The notes beneath the pieces were generated by a model. The model saw nothing but the letters and a program-made list of their open reading frames with translations. It was not told the DNA's origin and did not search any database. Shown here one piece after another: positions 8,327 to 18,526 of a stretch of 64,000 nucleotides of DNA (position 1 is its first letter; every line of letters begins with the position of its first letter). The stretch is from a bacterium (GTDB lineage: Bacteria > Bacteroidota > Ignavibacteria > SZUA-365), in NCBI GenBank assembly GCA_020444325.1, contig JAHLLD010000010.1, forward strand, positions 62,001 through 126,000, read 5' to 3'. Made by a program: the position numbers and the translations under genes.

Positions 8327-11300
8327 TTACTTGTCGGTGTAATATACGAGCTTTTGTCCGATGTCGAGAAAACGGCCGATCGTATTCCAGCTTTTCAGCT
8401 GTGTGACGCTGACATTGAGTTTCCTGGCGATGGAGTACAGTGTCTCCCCTTTCTGCACGGTGTACTCATGGCGTACGCCCTGTGCTGTTTCACTCGCATC
8501 TCCGGTCTGTTCTGCAGCTTCCGACTTGCCGCTGACGCCGGATTCGGCTGCAGGCGCGTCCTTTACAGGCGCTGCCTTTGCAGGCGCGGCTTCCGCAGGC
8601 GCGGCATTCTGTTCCTTCATCGGCTGCTTTTCTGCAGCATTCTTGTCATCACCCCCCTGGACGGTATAAGTCTTTACTGCGGCTTCCTCGCCGGAGGCGT
8701 TGATCAGCAGCACCTGCCCGATCTTCAGATCGTCACTCGCAAGTTTGTTCCACATGCGAAGGTCGGCGACGGAAACGTTGTAATCTCGTGCGATGCTGCT
8801 CAGACTCTCACCCGCTGCGACGGTATGCCGCCTGATGACAACTTTCTTGCCGTTGAGCATAACCGTGGTATCCGAAGTGGGAATCCCATTCGCGGTCGTC
8901 GCTGCCTGCATGGAAGGTTTTTCATCGGTTTCGTCAGGCTTGCCAGCTTTTGCGGGAGTGCTGACTTTCTGTCCGTCCAGCTGCACATCCTGCGCCTTTG
9001 CAGGCGCGGCCTTTGCAGGTGCGGCCTTTGCAGGCTGCGCGGGAGTTGCCGGGGCGGCGGAAGGGGCGCTGACACGCAGCTTCTGACCGGCCTTCAGCAT
9101 CGTGCCATCCATCTCATTCCACTTCCGCAGATCATCGACACTCACATTGTGTTCACGCGAGATACTGTACAGATTGTCACCTGGCTGCACGGTGTACAGG
9201 TCCCTTGCCTGCTCTTTCGAAGCGGAGGCAGGAGCGCTCTGCGCTGCCCCGTCGGACGCAACGGCGGGTGTTTCCGTTTTTGCCGTCTTCGCGGGCGCTG
9301 CCGTCTTTGCGGGCGCTACCGTCTTTGCGGGCGCTACCGTCTTTGCAGGCGTCGTCGTCTTTGATGGCGTCGTCGTTTTTGCGGGGGCGACTGTCTTCGC
9401 GGGAGTTGCCGCCGTCGCGGTATGACGGACGATACGCAGTTTCTGACCGACCTGGATGCCGGGATCGGGCAGACTGTTCCACTTCATCACATCCTCAACG
9501 CTTACGCCGTACTGACGGGAAATGCGGAAAAGCGTCTCACCTTTCCGGACCACATGAACCGTGTCTTTCTCAGCCTGCTGCGCGGAAGCGCCAGCGGGTT
9601 TTTCCTGTCGCGTGGCGATTTTCGCTGATTCGCTGTTCCTGGCGGATTCGGCGTTCTTCGCGGTTGAGCCGGAACGGCCTCCTTCCCTGCGAACCTTGAG
9701 GGTGCTGCCGGATTTGATGTCGGTCGACGACAGGTCGTTCCAATCGATCAGATTCTCTATTGTGACATGGAAGGCGTCAGCGATGCTGGCGAGCGTTTCG
9801 CCGCTCTGCACCGTGTATTCACCATGAACGGCAGCCGCAGTGGCGTCCATCGTTCTGTTGGATGAAGCGCTGCCTTTCGCGTTGGCGGACACAGCTGAGG
9901 CATCGGCCAGCAGGGCGGAATTTTCTATCGTAAGACTGTCTTTTTCTTCGAGTGTTTCTTCACGCAGCCAGATATCGAGAGTCGAACCGGCGATGAGCTT
10001 GTCATTCGATTCCATGCCGTTCCAGTTCATCAGGTCATGCACGGTGACATCGAAACTCTGCGCGATGCCGCCCAGCGTCATTCCCTTTTCAATGCGCACG
10101 GCACGCTTGATGCGCCCGTTCGTGCGCTTTGTCGGATCACGCTCGCTGTCCTTGTTCGTCAGATTGTCCATCGCCACCGCGTAGGATCCCGGATCGACCA
10201 CTTCCTTGTGCGGGATGCGGAGGATTTCGCCAAGTCGCAGGTGACGCGCACTGCTCATCTCATTCGCCTTGACAATCTGTCCGACCGTAACGTGGTATTT
10301 CTTCGCAAGGCGATAGAGGCTTTCGCCCCTGCGCACCTTGTGCTCAACCATGACGATCTCTTCAGTCTTGCGAATCGGACAACTGGCGAGATTCGAAGCG
10401 AAGGTTCTCGACCTGCCTTTGGGGATGCGGAGGTTGAAGGCGCGCGGCGGCGTAATCGGCTGCAGCAGTATGGGATTGTACTGCTGAAGTTCTTCCAGCG
10501 ACACACCTGCGCAGCCTGCGAGGTCCTTCATGTGATAGGGCTTGTCTACTTGAATCGTTTCATACTCAAGGGGACGCTGCATGTCGATGTCTGAGAAATC
10601 ATATTCGTCCCTGTCCAACGCAATGATGGATGCTGCGATATAGCGCGGCACATAGTTCTGCGTTTCGCGCGGCAGATAGCGGCGCACCTCCCAGTAGGTC
10701 GGATTCTCCTCTCCGGTCTTGCGAATGGCGCGGCTGATGCGACCCGCCCCGGCATTGTATGCAGCCAGGGCAAGATGCCAGTCGCCGAAGCGGTTGTAGA
10801 GGTCGCGGAGATGGCGGGCAGCGGCGCGTGTGGCTTTTTCGGGGTCACGGCGCTCGTCGGTATACCAATCTCCCTTGAGCCCGTACATCTCCCCGGTCGA
10901 TTTGAGGAACTGCCACAAACCGACACAGGCAGCCCAGGAACGCGCGACGGGATTGACCCCGCTCTCAATCATCGTGAGGAAAATAATTTCCTCGGGCATG
11001 CCCTCCTCCCTGAGAATCGGACGCATGACGGGGAAGTAGCGTCCCGAACGCTCCAGCCATTTCACAAAATGCTTACGCATCTTCGTCGTGAAATAGACGA
11101 TGTTCTTTTCTACCTCCCTGTTGATGGGAAGCGGGATCGTCGTTGTTGGTGGTTCCTTGAAATGCAGCGGAGTGAGATCGGCGGTGTCGGCTTCCGCGTT
11201 GTTATCCGCAAGCATGGTGAGTGCGGAGATCGGGATCTCGGCATCGCTGCGTCCAATTGCATCCTCGCAGGTACGATACACGGCGGCAAGCCGTCCACTG

Positions 11301-11710
11301 AGATCGACGTATGTAGGATCCTCTTCAATTTCAGGCAGATAACTTGCGCGATCGAGTTTCTCCGAAGCGAGAATGGCCTGGTCAATGGCCGTCGTGGTGT
11401 CACCCCCGGCGAGTGCCTTGCTCGAGAGCAGCACGTGCAGACGCGCCCGGTCGAGGAGCGGCTCCTTTTCCGCGGCGCTGACCTCAATCGCTGGAGGAAG
11501 GTCTTCGATATCCAGTGCGGGACGTGGCAGCAGCGGCTCGCCATCGGCCGGCATCAGGGAATCTGCCAGCGCGAGTCCATCGCCCTGCAGTGCGGCATCC
11601 TCACGAGAAAGTTCTTTCTGCGAGGAACATGCGGAAACCACAACCGCGAGTAAAATGATGAGCAGTGATCTGGAAATCCCTGAACGAAGATAATCGCGGC
11701 GCAGAATCAT
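8327..11710 (-). CDS. Lipoprotein lytic transglycosylase with seven LysM domains (MltD-like)
   Basis: The 1127 residues start with a lipoprotein signal (cleavage before Cys28 in VVVSAC). An SLT domain follows at about 224-370, with catalytic Glu249 in MIESGVNP and AAYNAGAGR further on. A degenerate LysM-like module lies at about 384-432. Seven clear LysM domains follow, from about residue 456 to the end ([17 protein letters not shown] is the first; the last ends at the C-terminus). Long linkers are rich in Ala, Pro, Lys and Thr. The enzyme cleaves peptidoglycan to 1,6-anhydromuropeptides and binds glycan through LysM. E. coli MltD has only two LysM domains. The start at 11710 has CGAGG upstream. 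The LCP-like gene follows. Confidence 0.9.
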   Translation of the reverse strand: MILRRDYLRSGISRSLLIILLAVVVSACSSQKELSREDAALQGDGLALADSLMPADGEPLLPRPALDIEDLPPAIEVSAAEKEPLLDRARLHVLLSSKALAGGDTTTAIDQAILASEKLDRASYLPEIEEDPTYVDLSGRLAAVYRTCEDAIGRSDAEIPISALTMLADNNAEADTADLTPLHFKEPPTTTIPLPINREVEKNIVYFTTKMRKHFVKWLERSGRYFPVMRPILREEGMPEEIIFLTMIESGVNPVARSWAACVGLWQFLKSTGEMYGLKGDWYTDERRDPEKATRAAARHLRDLYNRFGDWHLALAAYNAGAGRISRAIRKTGEENPTYWEVRRYLPRETQNYVPRYIAASIIALDRDEYDFSDIDMQRPLEYETIQVDKPYHMKDLAGCAGVSLEELQQYNPILLQPITPPRAFNLRIPKGRSRTFASNLASCPIRKTEEIVMVEHKVRRGESLYRLAKKYHVTVGQIVKANEMSSARHLRLGEILRIPHKEVVDPGSYAVAMDNLTNKDSERDPTKRTNGRIKRAVRIEKGMTLGGIAQSFDVTVHDLMNWNGMESNDKLIAGSTLDIWLREETLEEKDSLTIENSALLADASAVSANAKGSASSNRTMDATAAAVHGEYTVQSGETLASIADAFHVTIENLIDWNDLSSTDIKSGSTLKVRREGGRSGSTAKNAESARNSESAKIATRQEKPAGASAQQAEKDTVHVVRKGETLFRISRQYGVSVEDVMKWNSLPDPGIQVGQKLRIVRHTATAATPAKTVAPAKTTTPSKTTTPAKTVAPAKTVAPAKTAAPAKTAKTETPAVASDGAAQSAPASASKEQARDLYTVQPGDNLYSISREHNVSVDDLRKWNEMDGTMLKAGQKLRVSAPSAAPATPAQPAKAAPAKAAPAKAQDVQLDGQKVSTPAKAGKPDETDEKPSMQAATTANGIPTSDTTVMLNGKKVVIRRHTVAAGESLSSIARDYNVSVADLRMWNKLASDDLKIGQVLLINASGEEAAVKTYTVQGGDDKNAAEKQPMKEQNAAPAEAAPAKAAPVKDAPAAESGVSGKSEAAEQTGDASETAQGVRHEYTVQKGETLYSIARKLNVSVTQLKSWNTIGRFLDIGQKLVYYTDK
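9283..9408 (-). repeat. 18-bp tandem repeats in a LysM linker
   Basis: Seven consecutive 18-base units encode the Ala/Pro/Lys/Thr linker between the fourth and fifth LysM domains, as variants of TPAKTV and APAKTT. The units keep the reading frame, so copy-number change would only lengthen the linker. Shorter Ala-Pro-Ala-Lys repeats recur near 8550-8620 and 8995-9060. Confidence 0.8.
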
Positions 11711-11793
11711 AGAACCTCGGATCGAAAAAACACGATGGTGGAGCTCGGGCTGACGGTATGCGACGTGCATGCCGCCTGAGAGAGACCCAACAG

Positions 11794-11825
11794 GAAAACT
11801 ACGAAGTCGACTTGATAAAATCAAT
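11794..11825 (-). promoter_or_regulatory. Candidate promoter for the transglycosylase-LCP operon
   Basis: On the minus strand ATTG (11822-11825) is followed after exactly 20 bases by TAGTTTTC (11794-11801). The leader to the ATG at 11710 would be about 80 bases. Confidence 0.55.
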
Positions 11826-11873
11826 GAAATGATTGCTCTAACATCTTGAAAATAAATACTGATGCAGCCTCTG

Positions 11874-13631
11874 CTATTGCGCTGTTTCTGTCCCCTGCAT
11901 GTCCCGATCCGGGGCGGTTTCACCAGTTTCAGGCTGACCGGACACTGCAGGATTCGCATCGGGAGGCGCTGCCTGCGAACGTGCGTCGGACTGCCTACGC
12001 GCGTCCGCGTTCGAAAGTTTCTCGAAAACGAGCACGCCGAAGGTCTGATCCGGAGCGATGAACTGCTGCAGGAGTTTGTACGTCGGATTCCCCTGGAAGA
12101 ACTCCATGGGGACATCCCCACCGAACTGGCTGTTGCCGTAATGGCTGTCCCACACGATGACGGATCCCGCTTCGGCTGTCTTCAGCGTTTCGAGCTGCAG
12201 CGAACGGTCGCGGTTGCTGTCGTTGATATCGATATCCGAGAAATAGCGGAAGAGTACGTGATTTCCGTAAAGGGGACGCTGCTGAAACTCCTCAGGCTGC
12301 TCGAGATACCATTCAGCCGCCTGCTTCACTGTCGAGGCCTCCTTGTCGAGGGTCCGCGGCTTTTCGGCATATACCGTGAAGGCGACGGTGCCGACAAGTA
12401 AAAACGTAACGAAGACGGGACCGCTGAGCATACGGGCACCGGCGAAGGCGGCGGCGAGGGCAAGTACCGCGATCATCATTCCCACATGATCCCAGCGCGG
12501 CTGGTCGGTGAGGATGAGTCCGTTGGTATCCCTTGCGAGGAACAGCACTCCCAGCAGCGCGACCACGGCGAGCAGCGCCAGACCGATGTTCCGGTTGCGG
12601 GATTCGAACAGCGTGTTGAGTCCCATGGCAGCATAGATCGCCGTCAACGGGGCGATGGACAGCAGGTAGCGCCAGTGTCCCGGATTCGCGCCGAAATTCG
12701 GGACATCCCACGCCGAAATCACGGCCCAGGCGAACATGATGGTGAAGGTGAAGAAAAAGAATCCGTGCCGGCTAATCTGCTCTTTCGCCCTCTCGAAGGG
12801 AAGAAACTCTTTCCAGTAACCGAGAACGAACAGTGAGAGGATGACCGGTCCCACCATGTATATGTACGTGCCGAAATAATGCCAGAAGGGTTTGTGCGGC
12901 ACCTCGACGCCGAGTCCGATGCGTTGCATGTCATCAAGCAGCCAGGTGGGATTGCCGGTGTGTATCCAGCCGATCAATGCAAGGGTCACCGGGGTCCATG
13001 CCAGGAGCAGGAAGGGAATCCACTGCTTGCGCATGAGGAATATCACACCGAGTCCCAGGCTCACCAGGGCAAACTCCTGTCTGATCGCGAAGACGTAGGA
13101 TGATGCCAGCGCTGCCCACACCCATCGTTCACGATAATAGAAGTACAGGGATAGCACGATGAACAGCGCAGCGGTAATCTCGCTGTATGCCCGGAAGGAT
13201 ATTTGCAGATACAGAGGCTGCGCGGCCAAAAACACCGCCGCCATCGTGGAATTTTTGATTTTGAGGGAACGGCCCAGCTTGTATGTCATGACCACGGTGA
13301 GCGCGGCAATGAAGCAGTGCGCGAGGGCGACGCCCGTGAAGCCGAACAGTCCGGGAAGTACCATGAGTATTTTCCAGCCTGGTTTGGGCTGATTGCCCAT
13401 GATGCTGAAAGGATCACCCCAGAACTGACGGATGTTGCGGTAATGCCCGATCTCATCGTCCTGGTAAAAGCCGGTGGAACCTGCGCTGAACCAGTAGTAA
13501 AGCAGTACCAGCAGCGGAATGAGCAGCCAGATGTACTTGTCCGTGAACTCGTCGAGGTTGAAGTTCGACAGCATGGTCGGCTGTTCCGAACTCTTCCCTC
13601 CCTTCTTTTTCATCTGTTTTGTCTTTGCCAT
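11874..13631 (-). CDS. GT-C fold membrane glycosyltransferase (GT39/PMT-like)
   Basis: The 585-residue protein has a Lys-rich cytoplasmic start and about eleven or twelve membrane helices between residues 33 and 425, then a soluble C-terminal region of about 160 residues ending in a low-complexity tail. The first outside loop carries YQDDEIGHY, the acidic pair expected in GT-C transferases that use polyprenyl-phosphate sugars. It probably adds a sugar to an envelope glycan or protein on the periplasmic face. The acceptor is unknown. It is the last gene of a four-glycosyltransferase run, six bases after the GT4 gene. The name is from fold-type features only. Confidence 0.7.
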   Translation of the reverse strand: MAKTKQMKKKGGKSSEQPTMLSNFNLDEFTDKYIWLLIPLLVLLYYWFSAGSTGFYQDDEIGHYRNIRQFWGDPFSIMGNQPKPGWKILMVLPGLFGFTGVALAHCFIAALTVVMTYKLGRSLKIKNSTMAAVFLAAQPLYLQISFRAYSEITAALFIVLSLYFYYRERWVWAALASSYVFAIRQEFALVSLGLGVIFLMRKQWIPFLLLAWTPVTLALIGWIHTGNPTWLLDDMQRIGLGVEVPHKPFWHYFGTYIYMVGPVILSLFVLGYWKEFLPFERAKEQISRHGFFFFTFTIMFAWAVISAWDVPNFGANPGHWRYLLSIAPLTAIYAAMGLNTLFESRNRNIGLALLAVVALLGVLFLARDTNGLILTDQPRWDHVGMMIAVLALAAAFAGARMLSGPVFVTFLLVGTVAFTVYAEKPRTLDKEASTVKQAAEWYLEQPEEFQQRPLYGNHVLFRYFSDIDINDSNRDRSLQLETLKTAEAGSVIVWDSHYGNSQFGGDVPMEFFQGNPTYKLLQQFIAPDQTFGVLVFEKLSNADARRQSDARSQAAPPDANPAVSGQPETGETAPDRDMQGTETAQ

Positions 13632-13637
13632 GGTGTC

Positions 13638-14804
13638 TCAGCTCCGTGTCTGCTTGAGGCTGCGATGATACAGTTCTTCAATTCCCTCCGCCATGTGCTC
13701 CCATGAATACTTGCGCTTCTCCTCGATGACGTTCTCGCGGTACTGCGCAAATCGGTCGTGCGTGAAGAAGTCGACCACAGCTTCGGCGAGCGCTGCGGGC
13801 TGTTCAGGCGGCACAATGGCGCCGGTTTTCCCGTCGACGATGACTTCTCCGAGTCCCCCGACATCGGTGGCGATGACGGGACGATGGAAGTTGTAAGCGA
13901 TCTGAATGATACCGCTCTGTGTTGCCGACTTGTACGGCAGGGTGAGCAGATCCGCGGCGGAGAAATACATCCCCACTTCTTCGTTCGGTACGTAGTCCGA
14001 ATGGAAATGCACGTAGTCCTGCACACCGAGGCGGCGCACCTGTTCGCGGTACTTTTCTTCATTGTTGTAAAACTCACCGACGACCAGCAGGCGCACCTTC
14101 ATCCGTTCGAGAATACGCGGCAGGGCGTCGAGAATGACATCGAGTCCCTTGTAATCACGCACATAACCGAAGAACAGGAGTACGCGTTCGTCCTGCGCGA
14201 GCTGCACACCATCCGCCCGCTGTGCGAGCGCGACACGGGCACTGTGACGATTGCTCTCTTCACCGAAGATTTCATACACCGGGTGCGGCAGATAGCTCAG
14301 GAGGGGATTTTTCTTCCAGAGCCTGAGGTCGCGCTCGACGGCGCGGGACTGCACCACGTAACTGTCGATGAAGCGAAACGCGAATTTCGTCAGCAGCTTG
14401 TCGCCGGGTCTGCGCTCATGTGGAATGACATTGTCGCAGATGAACATGGTGCGCGTCTTCCTGCCCACCCGCGCGATAGCGGCAATCGTGCCGTAGGAGG
14501 GTGCGAAAAAAGGCATCCAGAATTTGAAAACGATCAGGTCGGGCTGCATTGCGCGTACGCGGAAGCCCGTGCGCACCCAGTTGAAGGGATTGATGGAATC
14601 GATCCACTGCACACTTTCGACGGGTACGCCGGCATCGCCGGATTCGTCCTGTGATTTTCCGGGGAAAAGCAGTTTCGGATACTGACGGGAAAACGTGACA
14701 ATGCGCACGTCATGGCTGCGGGAAAGGTATTTCCAGAGCAGACCGACATAGTGGGCTATGCCGCCCCGCAGGGGAAAGGCTGTCCCGATCAGCACGATGT
14801 TCAT
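13638..14804 (-). CDS. Glycosyltransferase family 4 (GT-B)
   Basis: The 388 residues form a GT-B retaining glycosyltransferase. The N-terminal domain starts IVLIGTAFPLRGGIAHY. The C-terminal domain has LLFFGYVRDYKGLDVILDA, the acidic EEVGMYFSAADLLTLPY segment, and TDVGGLGEVIVDGKTGAIV, all typical of GT4. It is cytosolic or membrane associated and probably extends a surface polysaccharide or LPS core. The start overlaps the GT9 stop by four bases (ATGA), so the two are coupled. Donor and acceptor cannot be read from sequence. Confidence 0.88.
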   Translation of the reverse strand: MNIVLIGTAFPLRGGIAHYVGLLWKYLSRSHDVRIVTFSRQYPKLLFPGKSQDESGDAGVPVESVQWIDSINPFNWVRTGFRVRAMQPDLIVFKFWMPFFAPSYGTIAAIARVGRKTRTMFICDNVIPHERRPGDKLLTKFAFRFIDSYVVQSRAVERDLRLWKKNPLLSYLPHPVYEIFGEESNRHSARVALAQRADGVQLAQDERVLLFFGYVRDYKGLDVILDALPRILERMKVRLLVVGEFYNNEEKYREQVRRLGVQDYVHFHSDYVPNEEVGMYFSAADLLTLPYKSATQSGIIQIAYNFHRPVIATDVGGLGEVIVDGKTGAIVPPEQPAALAEAVVDFFTHDRFAQYRENVIEEKRKYSWEHMAEGIEELYHRSLKQTRS

Positions 14805-15922
14805 GATGTGCTGCCGGCCTCCACCGCCGCCCAGCGCTGCACGGCAGCGAAGACATCATCCACTTCGAGGTGTTCCATACAGACATAGTCTTTGTTCGTA
14901 CATGTCGGCATGAAGAAGCAGGTGCATTCACGCGAGGGCTGCAGGATTTCGCCGCGGCCGTAGAGCTCGAATTCGTTGGGATTGAAGATGTTGTTGAACA
15001 GCACCAGCGGCTTGTGCAGTCCGATCGCCAGGTGCATGGCCATGGTGACGGCAGAAACGATGACATCGCAGCGGTCGAGCAAGGCGATGAAGGTTTTCAG
15101 CGGGAAATGGCCGAGATACAGTCCCCCGCTCGCGCGGGCGAGGCGCTGGTTTTTCTCATGCTCCTGCTCGCCGCCGAGGAACAGCGGCTGCATTCCCGCA
15201 GCGATCAGCTTGCGTGCGAGTTCAATCCAGTACTCTTCCGCCCAGAGACGCGTCGTCCATCGTCCCCCGCAGCCGGTGTTGAGTCCGATCAGTTTTTTCC
15301 CTTCGAACGCCGGCATGCCCTGCGCGAGGAGCGTGGCGTCGATATCGAACGGTGTGTCAACCTCGAGGATGTAATCCTCGCCCTGCCAGTCGTAGCCGCA
15401 GATTTCGAAAATCTCTTCGACGTAGTGTTTCGTATTCGCCTTGTTGAGGTCGTCGAAGAGTCCGGTGAGGAATTTGTGTTCGGCGTCGGCATCGATCGGA
15501 GCGCAGATGCCGTTCACGATGGTAAAGCCTTTTTTTACACTGGCTTCGAGGCGGTCGGCGAGTGCGCAGGCTTCGCGGTCCTTATCCAGGTTGATCACCA
15601 GGTCAAAGTTGACGGCGAGCACCGAGATGACCCCGGCCATGTCGAATTTCAGCACCCGGTCCACATCTCCCGGCACCACGTCCGGCGTCAGCGTGAGCCA
15701 CCAGATCCTCGCGCCCGGATATTCTTTGCGGAGTCTGTGCAACAGCGGTGTCGTGCGAATGACGTCACCGATGGCGCCAAGTTTGATGATGAGGATGTTC
15801 CTGTCGGTCGGCTCGTAATATGCGCAGTCGGCGCAGTGCACGCCCTCCCGCTTGTGGGGTGCGCAGGGGATGTCGCCGCGGAAATGGCGGCAGTCGGCCT
15901 TGTAGACGATGCGTTGTGTCAT
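14801..15922 (-). CDS. Glycosyltransferase family 9 (heptosyltransferase-like) with N-terminal Cys module
   Basis: About 373 residues. The core matches GT9: ILIIKLGAIGDVIRTTPLL, then GLNTGCGGRWTTRLWAEEYWIELA and TMAMHLAIGLHKPLVLFNN. GT9 enzymes are ADP-heptose:LPS heptosyltransferases and relatives. Before the core lies a short cysteine-rich module of about 35 residues (DCRHFRGDIPC, then VHCADCAYYEPT), which could bind a metal. I recall similar N-termini in relatives from this superphylum. The ATG at 15922 is preferred because the longer in-frame form runs into the GT2 gene. Four-base overlap with GT4 downstream. Confidence 0.85.
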   Translation of the reverse strand: MTQRIVYKADCRHFRGDIPCAPHKREGVHCADCAYYEPTDRNILIIKLGAIGDVIRTTPLLHRLRKEYPGARIWWLTLTPDVVPGDVDRVLKFDMAGVISVLAVNFDLVINLDKDREACALADRLEASVKKGFTIVNGICAPIDADAEHKFLTGLFDDLNKANTKHYVEEIFEICGYDWQGEDYILEVDTPFDIDATLLAQGMPAFEGKKLIGLNTGCGGRWTTRLWAEEYWIELARKLIAAGMQPLFLGGEQEHEKNQRLARASGGLYLGHFPLKTFIALLDRCDVIVSAVTMAMHLAIGLHKPLVLFNNIFNPNEFELYGRGEILQPSRECTCFFMPTCTNKDYVCMEHLEVDDVFAAVQRWAAVEAGSTS

Positions 15923-15947
15923 GAAACCTGGATATTGATTTTCGTAG

Positions 15948-17006
15948 CTAAGAAAGCGTCTCGCGAATGGTGTAGTCCCGCACATTCGTGCCCGACTTCG
16001 TCACCATTTCCGCCAGTAGTCCCGTACTGATCAGCTGAATACCGAGCAGCATGAGGAGGATACCGAGAAGGAGCATGGGACGGTTGCCCACCGGGTAGCC
16101 CATCAGCCATTCGATAGTAAGCCAGACATTGATGAAGAAGCCGGCGAACAGCATGATACTGCCCATTGTCCCGAATACGTGAAGGGGACGCTGTGTGTAG
16201 CGCGAGGTGAACATGACGGTGAGCAGATCGAGAAAGCCCTTGAAAAAACGCGAAAGCCCGAATTTCGTCTTGCCGTATTTGCGGGGATGATGCTGCACCA
16301 CCAGTTCGGTCACCGTAAATCCCGCCATTTTGGCGAGCACCGGGATATAGCGGTGCATCTCGCCGTAGACGTTCACCGCCTTGATGACCTCACCGCGATA
16401 GGCTTTCAGTCCACAGTTGAAATCATGGATGCTGATACCGGAGAGCTTGCCGGTCACGAAATTGAAGAATTTCGATGGGATTGTTTTGGAGATGGGATCA
16501 AAGCGTTTCTTCTTCCAGCCCGAAACCATGTCCCACCCCTCATCGATTTTCGCGATCAATGCGGGAATTTCTGCGGGATCGTCCTGCAGATCGGCATCCA
16601 TCGTAATCACGTATTTCCCCGCCGCGCGTTCGAAACCGACGGCGAGCGCGGCGGATTTCCCATAATTCCGGCGAAAGCGCACCATCTTGAAGCGCGGGTC
16701 CTCGGCATGGAGACGGCGCAGGGTTTCGACAGAGCCGTCATGACTGCCGTCGTCGATAAACCAGACTTCCCAGAGCGCACTGCGGGCGGAAAGCACTTCC
16801 TTCAGACGGGACGAAAGTTCCGGGAGGGATTCATTTTCATTATAGGAAGGAATGACGACGGAGACATCCAGCGCATACTCCTCTGCGTCGTGTGCGGCGG
16901 GAGCGGTCTGCGGTGTTTCCGTGCTGATGGGATGTTCCTGCGTTGTCTGCAATAGTCCTTCCGATAGTAAAAAATGAAAAATATCAGTCACAGGCGTGAT
17001 ATGCAA
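15948..17006 (-). CDS. Polyprenyl-phosphate glycosyltransferase, family 2 (DPM1/GtrB-like)
   Basis: The 352 residues contain a GT2 domain (about 48-275) with VVIPSYNENESLPEL, the metal-binding stretch MDADLQDDP and FRRNYGKSAALAVGFERA. Two C-terminal membrane helices follow (about 285-310 and 318-345). This layout is that of GtrB/ArnC/DPM1-type enzymes that load a sugar on undecaprenyl phosphate at the inner face of the membrane. It is the first gene of the run and could supply the lipid-linked donor for the GT-C protein encoded last. This pairing is inferred. The first 40 residues are low complexity and may not all be translated. Confidence 0.88.
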   Translation of the reverse strand: MHITPVTDIFHFLLSEGLLQTTQEHPISTETPQTAPAAHDAEEYALDVSVVIPSYNENESLPELSSRLKEVLSARSALWEVWFIDDGSHDGSVETLRRLHAEDPRFKMVRFRRNYGKSAALAVGFERAAGKYVITMDADLQDDPAEIPALIAKIDEGWDMVSGWKKKRFDPISKTIPSKFFNFVTGKLSGISIHDFNCGLKAYRGEVIKAVNVYGEMHRYIPVLAKMAGFTVTELVVQHHPRKYGKTKFGLSRFFKGFLDLLTVMFTSRYTQRPLHVFGTMGSIMLFAGFFINVWLTIEWLMGYPVGNRPMLLLGILLMLLGIQLISTGLLAEMVTKSGTNVRDYTIRETLS

Positions 17007-17111
17007 TGTCGGAAATGCGCCGCCGCCCTGTGTATTTCGCCGCGATGGTGAAAAATGTTACCTTGCCGCTTGCATCTGCAGTCACCGCTCTCCATGCAGC
17101 CGTCAATATCC

Positions 17112-18416
17112 ATGTGGAAATTCCTGTACACCGTGTTGGTCCTGCCCGTCCTCTGGACGGCATTCCGCGTACTCTGGCCGTTCAACCGCAAGGTACGCCG
17201 GGGATTACGGGGCAGAACCGGTTCATGGCAGCGCCTCCGGGTGTTCATCCGCAACAATCCCGCGCGGCAGCGGCTGTGGGTACACGCCTCCTCGATGGGG
17301 GAATTCGAGCAGGCAAAACCCATCATTGAGCAGTTGCGCCGGCAGATGCCGGACCTCGTGGTGGTGGCCACCTTTTTCTCTCCCTCCGGTTACGACAACA
17401 ACCTGCGCTACCGGTCCATTGATGCCATCGCCTACATCCCCTTCGATACGCCGTGGAAAGCGCGGCGCTTCCTGACGCTGCTGCAGCCGACGGCGGCCGT
17501 GTTCATCCGCTACGATGTGTGGCCCAATCATGTGTGGACCTGCAGACGCATGGGCATTCCGGTCATGCTCGCCAACGCGACGATGCGTCCCAACAGCAGC
17601 CGTCTGCTTCCCGGGATGCGCCGATTCCACCGCGCGGTATACAATGCGATGGATGTGATACTCACGGTATCGGAACAGGACGCCGACAGTTTCCGTCGCC
17701 TGAGGCTCTCGCGTCCACGCATCGAAGCCGTCGGCGACACGCGCTACGACCGTGTCGCCGGGAAAGCTGTGGAATCACGCAAGCGCATGCCGCTTCCGGC
17801 CGCCCTGCGCGAAGGCAGACGCACACTCGTCATCGGCTCGAGCTGGCCGGAGGACGAGGAGGTGCTGCTCCCCGTGCTCTTCAAGCTGCTCGACCATGAT
17901 TCCTCACTGCAGTGTATCATTGTGCCGCATGAGCCGACGATCGATCATCTCGAATTCCTCGAATACCGCCTCAACGGAAAGTTCTCTTCCATCCGTTTCT
18001 CCTACCTGCACGCCTGGCAGGGTGAACGCATCATCATCGTCGACAGCATCGGTATTCTCCTTCCGCTGTACGCCGCAGCGGATATCGCCTTCGTCGGAGG
18101 AGGATTCCGCTCGAACGTACACAACACACTCGAACCCGCCGCGTATGGCATCCCCGTCATTTTCGGACCGAAAATCGCCAACAGCCAGGAAGCGCAGGAA
18201 CTGGTCGACGCCGGCGGCGGCATGCTGGTACACAACAAACAGGAATGCTATCGCAGCATGCGCCGGCTCATCGACGACGAAGCGCATCGCAGTGACTGCG
18301 GTGCCCGTGCCGGCAGCTTCGTCTCCCAACGCTGCGGTGCCACCACGCGCATCCTCGAAGCCGTCGAGCCCCTGCTGGAAGCGCAGCCGGAGGCTGCGCA
18401 TGAAAAGATGGAATGA
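17112..18416 (+). CDS. waaA: 3-deoxy-D-manno-octulosonic acid (Kdo) transferase
   Basis: The 434-residue protein matches WaaA/KdtA: an N-terminal membrane anchor (WKFLYTVLVLPVLWTAF), the catalytic VHASSMGEFEQAKPI with Glu64, RYDVWPNHVW, SEQDADSFRRL and the C-terminal donor site FVGGGFRSNVHNTLEPAAYG. It transfers Kdo from CMP-Kdo to the lipid A precursor on the inner membrane. The start at 17112 gives the family N-terminus. ATGs at 17094 and 17055 are in frame and cannot be excluded, as none has a clear ribosome binding site. It is divergent from the glycosyltransferase run. The last codons (EKME and stop) lie inside an octad repeat. Confidence 0.92.
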   Translation: MWKFLYTVLVLPVLWTAFRVLWPFNRKVRRGLRGRTGSWQRLRVFIRNNPARQRLWVHASSMGEFEQAKPIIEQLRRQMPDLVVVATFFSPSGYDNNLRYRSIDAIAYIPFDTPWKARRFLTLLQPTAAVFIRYDVWPNHVWTCRRMGIPVMLANATMRPNSSRLLPGMRRFHRAVYNAMDVILTVSEQDADSFRRLRLSRPRIEAVGDTRYDRVAGKAVESRKRMPLPAALREGRRTLVIGSSWPEDEEVLLPVLFKLLDHDSSLQCIIVPHEPTIDHLEFLEYRLNGKFSSIRFSYLHAWQGERIIIVDSIGILLPLYAAADIAFVGGGFRSNVHNTLEPAAYGIPVIFGPKIANSQEAQELVDAGGGMLVHNKQECYRSMRRLIDDEAHRSDCGARAGSFVSQRCGATTRILEAVEPLLEAQPEAAHEKME

Positions 18417-18434
18417 TGGAAAAATGGAAATATC
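18402..18434. repeat. Period-8 repeat (GATGGAAA family), copy 1
   Basis: Degenerate eight-base units GATGGAAT, GATGGAAA and AATGGAAA run across the waaA stop codon (18414-18416) and end TATC. Related stretches occur at 35620-35697 and, inverted, at 37049-37084. Confidence 0.7.
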
Positions 18435-18435
18435 T

Positions 18436-18526
18436 ATCTGCGATCTGCAATCTGCGATCTGCAATCTGTAATCTGCGATCTGCAATCTGTAATCTGTAAT
18501 CTGTAATCTTCTATCTGCAATCTGCT
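18436..18526. repeat. Heptad array, 13 units of ATCTGNN
   Basis: Thirteen contiguous seven-base units ATCTGYR (one unit degenerate). The array starts two bases after the octad repeat and ends inside the mazG stop codon (18525-18527 on the minus strand). Confidence 0.9.

Noticed and set aside
11711-12121. N-terminal extension of the LysM transglycosylase to 12121
   Set aside because: It would place 137 residues before a lipoprotein signal peptide, overlap the GT-C gene and cross the promoter at 11794-11825.
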